This document shows positions 6,081 to 9,178 of a stretch of 9,178 nucleotides of DNA, one piece after another. Each line of letters starts with the position of its first letter. The first letter of the stretch is position 1. A model generated the notes under the pieces. It was not told where the DNA came from and ran no database searches. It saw nothing but the letters and a program-made list of their open reading frames with translations. Both the position numbers and the translations under genes were made by a program. This DNA is from Candidatus Rokuibacteriota bacterium (GTDB lineage: Bacteria > Methylomirabilota > Methylomirabilia > Rokubacteriales > CSP1-6), in assembly GCA_016206385.1 (NCBI GenBank), contig JACQRS010000358.1:1-9178 (forward strand), written 5' to 3'.

Positions 6081-8366
6081 GTGACCTCTCCCGCCCTTCC
6101 CTTCTACGACAACGCCCTCCTCTTCGGTCACGACAGAACCACGGGCCTGCTGGCCTTTGAGCTTGAGGCTGGCGACAGGATCCAGATCTTCTCCCGCCAG
6201 GGTGGCCGGACCGTGTCAGCCAGCGAGCCCTTCACCCCCTTCCTCCTCCTGGCCGAACCGGATCTGCTCAAGGGCTTCAAGAGCGAGCGGGAGCTGATCC
6301 CGCTGGACGGCCCCGGCCACTATCGGTGGCTCGCCCGCTTCCCCTCCTGGACGCTGGCAATCAGGGGCCGCGACCATTGCCAGAAAACCTCGGGGAAGAA
6401 CCCGTCGGCTCCCGACGCCCCCTTCCGGTTCTTCAACGATGCGGGCCACCAGTTCCTCCTCACGACAGGAAAGACCTCCTTTTTCGGGCTCGCATTCGGG
6501 GACCTCCGGCGCCTGGCCCTGGACATCGAGGTGCTCACGGGGGAAGGCTTCGAGTTCCCCAACGCCCAGCGCGACTCGGACCGGATCATCGCCATCGCCC
6601 TGGCCGACTCCACCGGCTGGGAGGAGGTGATCTCGGGTCGCGCACGCTCGGAGCCGGAGATGCTGGAGCTCTGCTCCCGCCTGATCAGGGAGCGGGACCC
6701 CGACGTCATCGAGGGGCACAACATCTTCCGCTTTGACCTGGAGTACCTGGAGGCCCGGGCCACGCGCTCAGGGGTCGTGCTCGGATGGGGGCGGGATGGC
6801 TCGCCGCTCAGAGGTCATCCCTCGCGCATGCAGGTTGCTGAGCGCGCCATCAGCTACCACCGCTACCAGGTCTGGGGGCGTCACATCGTGGACACCTGGA
6901 TCCTGGTCCAGCATTACGACGTGGCCGCGCGGGACCTGGAATCCTACGGGCTCAAGGACGTGGCCCGCCACTTCGGTGTCGCGGCTCCGGAACGGACTTA
7001 TCTCGCTCCTGAGGAGATTCCACGGGTCTTCCGCGAGGACCCGGAGCGGCTGATGGCCTACGCGCGGGACGACGTGCGTGAAACCCTCGCCGTCTCGGCC
7101 ATCCTCTCCCCGTCCTACTTCGTCCAGGCTCAGATTTTCCCCTTCGACTACCAGGGCGTGGTGCTCAAGGGCAACGCCACCAAGATCGACGCGCTCCTGC
7201 TCCGCGAGCACCTCCACCGCCGCCGGGCGATCCCCGCGCCGTCTGCCGGCTCGGCGGTGGCCGGTGGGTACACCGCGGTCTTCTGCCAGGGGGTGGCGCG
7301 CCGAGTCCTCCATGTGGACGTGACCTCCCTCTACCCGTCGCTGATGCTCAGCTTCGGGATCTTCCCGGCCAAGGATGAGATGGGGATCTTCCCGCTGCTC
7401 TTGCGCGATCTCAGAGAGCTTAGGGTTTCGGCCAAGGGGCTGGCGCGCCAGGCGGCCTCGGAGGAAGAGCGCATCCACCTCACGGCGCTCCAGCAGACCT
7501 TCAAGATCCTGATCAACTCCTTCTACGGCTATCTGGGCTTCTCGGTGGGCCACTGGAACGACTTCGAGGCTGCCAACCGCGTCACCGCTGAAGGCCGGAA
7601 GCTCATCAAGACGCTGGTGGAATGGTTCAGGGGGCGAGGCGCCACCGTCATCGAGATCGACACCGACGGGCTCTACTTCGTCCCGCCGCCTGATACCGCC
7701 GACGAGGCGGGCGAGGAGCGGCTGGTCAGCGAGCTGTCCGAGGTGCTGCCGCCGGGGATCAGCCTCGAGCTGGATGGGCGCTACCCGGCCATGTTCAGCT
7801 ACAAGATGAAGAACTACGTGCTGCTGGACGGGAGCGGCAAGCTCACCATCAAGGGCTCGGGGCTCCGCTCGCGCGGCCTCGAGCTCTTCCAGCGGATCTT
7901 CATGGAGGAGATGTTCCGGCTGCTCCTCACGGGGCGCCGGGAGGAGATCCCGAGGCTGGTCCAGCGCTACGTGGACGACTTCGCCGCCCACCGGATTCCG
8001 GTGAGGCAGTTCATGAAGACCGAGACGCTTCAGGACTCGCTGGAGACTTACCGGGAGAAGCTCAGGGCCAAGAGGCGGAACCCCTCAGCCCCATACGAGC
8101 TGGCGCTCCAATCCGAGCGGCCGTACCAACCCGGCGACCAGGTCTCCTACTACGTCACGGGGCAGGGGCTCAAGGTCAAGGTGAACGAGGCGGCCAGGCT
8201 GGCAAGCCAGTGGGACCCGGCCGCCCCCGACGAGAACGTGGAGTACTACCAGGCCAAGGTCCGCGAGCTCTGGGAGAAGTTTCGCCCGCTGGTGGAGCAG
8301 GAGGGCCTCGTCCCTGTGCAGGAGGAAGCCGAGGACGCTCAGCTGACGATTGACGGAGAGACGTAA
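6081..8366 (+). CDS. Family-B DNA polymerase with 3'-5' exonuclease domain
   Basis: A 761-residue DNA-directed DNA polymerase of family B (COG0417), close in length to E. coli Pol II (783). Exonuclease motifs: Exo I with Asp148 and Glu150 (LALDIE), Exo II with Asn214 and Asp219 (GHNIFRFD), Exo III with Tyr327 and Asp331 (YARDD); all acidic residues are present, so proofreading is likely. Polymerase motifs: A at 413-420 (DVTSLYPS), B at 475-483 (KILINSFYG), C at 526-530 (IDTDG, Gly where DTDS is usual), and a KMKNY motif at 575-579. Motifs A and B are only about 62 residues apart, a compact fingers region. The GTG start has TGAGGGG (6064-6070) 10 bases before it, overlapping the TPR stop. Family-B polymerases in bacteria usually serve repair or lesion bypass; that role here is inference. 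Confidence 0.95.
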   Translation: MTSPALPFYDNALLFGHDRTTGLLAFELEAGDRIQIFSRQGGRTVSASEPFTPFLLLAEPDLLKGFKSERELIPLDGPGHYRWLARFPSWTLAIRGRDHCQKTSGKNPSAPDAPFRFFNDAGHQFLLTTGKTSFFGLAFGDLRRLALDIEVLTGEGFEFPNAQRDSDRIIAIALADSTGWEEVISGRARSEPEMLELCSRLIRERDPDVIEGHNIFRFDLEYLEARATRSGVVLGWGRDGSPLRGHPSRMQVAERAISYHRYQVWGRHIVDTWILVQHYDVAARDLESYGLKDVARHFGVAAPERTYLAPEEIPRVFREDPERLMAYARDDVRETLAVSAILSPSYFVQAQIFPFDYQGVVLKGNATKIDALLLREHLHRRRAIPAPSAGSAVAGGYTAVFCQGVARRVLHVDVTSLYPSLMLSFGIFPAKDEMGIFPLLLRDLRELRVSAKGLARQAASEEERIHLTALQQTFKILINSFYGYLGFSVGHWNDFEAANRVTAEGRKLIKTLVEWFRGRGATVIEIDTDGLYFVPPPDTADEAGEERLVSELSEVLPPGISLELDGRYPAMFSYKMKNYVLLDGSGKLTIKGSGLRSRGLELFQRIFMEEMFRLLLTGRREEIPRLVQRYVDDFAAHRIPVRQFMKTETLQDSLETYREKLRAKRRNPSAPYELALQSERPYQPGDQVSYYVTGQGLKVKVNEAARLASQWDPAAPDENVEYYQAKVRELWEKFRPLVEQEGLVPVQEEAEDAQLTIDGET

Positions 8367-8385
8367 GTGCGACCACGGCCCACTC

Positions 8386-9178
8386 CTACGCAAGCGCGAG
8401 CGAGAGCTGGCGGACGCGGCGCGGCGGGACCGGGTAGGCCAGGTCGCGGGAGGCCTGGCACCGCGTCGCCTCCTGAAGGTCGGGGTTCTTGCAGCGGCAG
8501 AGGATCGGCGTGATCCCGTGCTCCCGCGCGGCCATGCGGAGCTTGAAGAAGCTTCGGATGCGAAGATCAGCGGGAAGGAGCTGGGTCGAGGCTGAAGCTG
8601 CCACGGCCGCCAGCGGCCCGCCCTTGAACTGCCTGAGCAGAGGCCGCGACACCGCGGGCGGAAGCTCGTCTTCAAGAAGCCTCGCGATCCCTGGCCGGAC
8701 GTAGAGGTACCCCACATCCATGTGAGTGATCGCCTCACGAGCCAGGGCGCTCAGGAGCCGCTCGAACTCTTCAGACCTGTCGGTCACCCCTGGGATCACC
8801 GGATCGTGTCTCACCCCAACCGCCACTCCCGCGTCTCGGAGCCGCGTGATGTTCCCGAGCCTCGCCTCGGGCAGAGCGGTGCCCGGCTCAAACAGGCGGT
8901 GGTAGTTCACGTCCAGTGAAAGCAGGCCGATTCGCGCCCGAACCTGACCGGGATAGGTCGCGAAGAGGGCGATGAACTCGTCAGGGATCCACCCCTTGGT
9001 GAGAAAGGTCACGGTGATCCCTCGTCCGAGGAGCAACTCAGCCGCCCGGTACGTGACGCCGAGCACCTCGGGGAAGGGCTGGAAGGGGTCGCTGGCAGTA
9101 CACAGACTCACCGCTCGCGGAAGCCGGCGCATCCGTGCAAGCTCGACCTCAAGTCGCGCCGGCAGGTTCGCATAGACC
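8386..9178 (-). CDS. Radical SAM protein of the SplB-like family (COG1533), 5' end beyond the window
   Basis: The frame stays open from the TAG at 8386-8388 to the right edge (263 residues visible), so the ATG at 9132 is internal and the real start lies outside. The first visible residues, VYANLPARLEVELARM, match the stretch that in this family follows the CxxxCxxC iron-sulfur motif, so that motif should be just past 9178. Further landmarks: TASDPFQPFPEV (the family's TDPYQP site), then GLLSLD, RLFEPGTALPEARLGNI and DAGVAVGVRHDPVIPGVTD, all typical of the SplB/DNA-photolyase-like radical SAM barrel. The C-terminal part carries CRCKNPDLQEATRC, a small cysteine group that may bind metal. The group includes spore photoproduct lyase but most members are uncharacterised. 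It converges on the polymerase gene with 19 bases between stops. Confidence 0.85.
   Translation of the reverse strand, partial: VYANLPARLEVELARMRRLPRAVSLCTASDPFQPFPEVLGVTYRAAELLLGRGITVTFLTKGWIPDEFIALFATYPGQVRARIGLLSLDVNYHRLFEPGTALPEARLGNITRLRDAGVAVGVRHDPVIPGVTDRSEEFERLLSALAREAITHMDVGYLYVRPGIARLLEDELPPAVSRPLLRQFKGGPLAAVAASASTQLLPADLRIRSFFKLRMAAREHGITPILCRCKNPDLQEATRCQASRDLAYPVPPRRVRQLSLALA

Noticed and set aside
6768..7991. 407-codon open frame on the minus strand
   Set aside because: Antisense to the polymerase, which has all expected motifs in order; the antisense protein shows none.
8367..8385. Bidirectional terminator between the converging genes
   Set aside because: The 19-base gap holds no inverted repeat followed by a T run on either strand.
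1..9178. CRISPR arrays, insertion sequences, tRNA or rRNA genes
   Set aside because: No regularly spaced repeats with unique spacers, transposase motifs, terminal inverted repeats or RNA gene landmarks were seen; the only periodic repeat is the kelch coding repeat.

Overview
The window looks like a chromosomal segment of a GC-rich, probably uncultured bacterium. It has tightly packed genes, frequent GTG starts and Shine-Dalgarno sequences ahead of most genes. Family III CoA-transferase plus SDR genes, a bacterial family-B DNA polymerase and a probable selenoprotein would suit a soil or subsurface lineage such as Rokubacteria/Methylomirabilota. That placement is inference from gene content, not shown by a marker gene.

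Layout. Two gene sets diverge from a 153-base intergenic region (4805-4957). Leftward on the minus strand, from 4804 to the left edge, are six closely spaced or overlapping genes: an MTHFSD-type 5-formyltetrahydrofolate cyclo-ligase homologue; a cytosolic HtrA-like protein that has lost all three catalytic residues; a six-bladed kelch protein whose first ~29 residues are a displaced SDR N-terminus; a YihY/BrkB-type membrane protein; a family III (CaiB/BaiF) CoA-transferase; and the first 27 codons of an SDR cut by the window edge. Rightward on the plus strand (4958-8366) is a three-gene operon behind a good sigma-70-type promoter: a DsbA/FrnE-like thiol oxidoreductase, a small TPR protein, and a family-B DNA polymerase with intact exonuclease and polymerase motifs. 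A converging radical SAM (SplB-like) gene fills the right end and is cut at its 5' end.

Main point. The DsbA/FrnE-like gene has an in-frame TGA exactly where the first catalytic cysteine should be (UPWC instead of CPWC). It has a promoter, ribosome site and ATG upstream, an open frame downstream, and a plausible bacterial SECIS hairpin just after the TGA. An ordinary gene caller would truncate it to a start at 5024 and lose the active site. I read it as a selenocysteine-containing oxidoreductase. Two other observations stand out: the triad-less pseudoprotease, and the SDR-kelch chimera, where an SDR start appears to have become the N-region of a secretion signal. How the polymerase, TPR and redox proteins cooperate is unknown; their spacing only argues for co-transcription.
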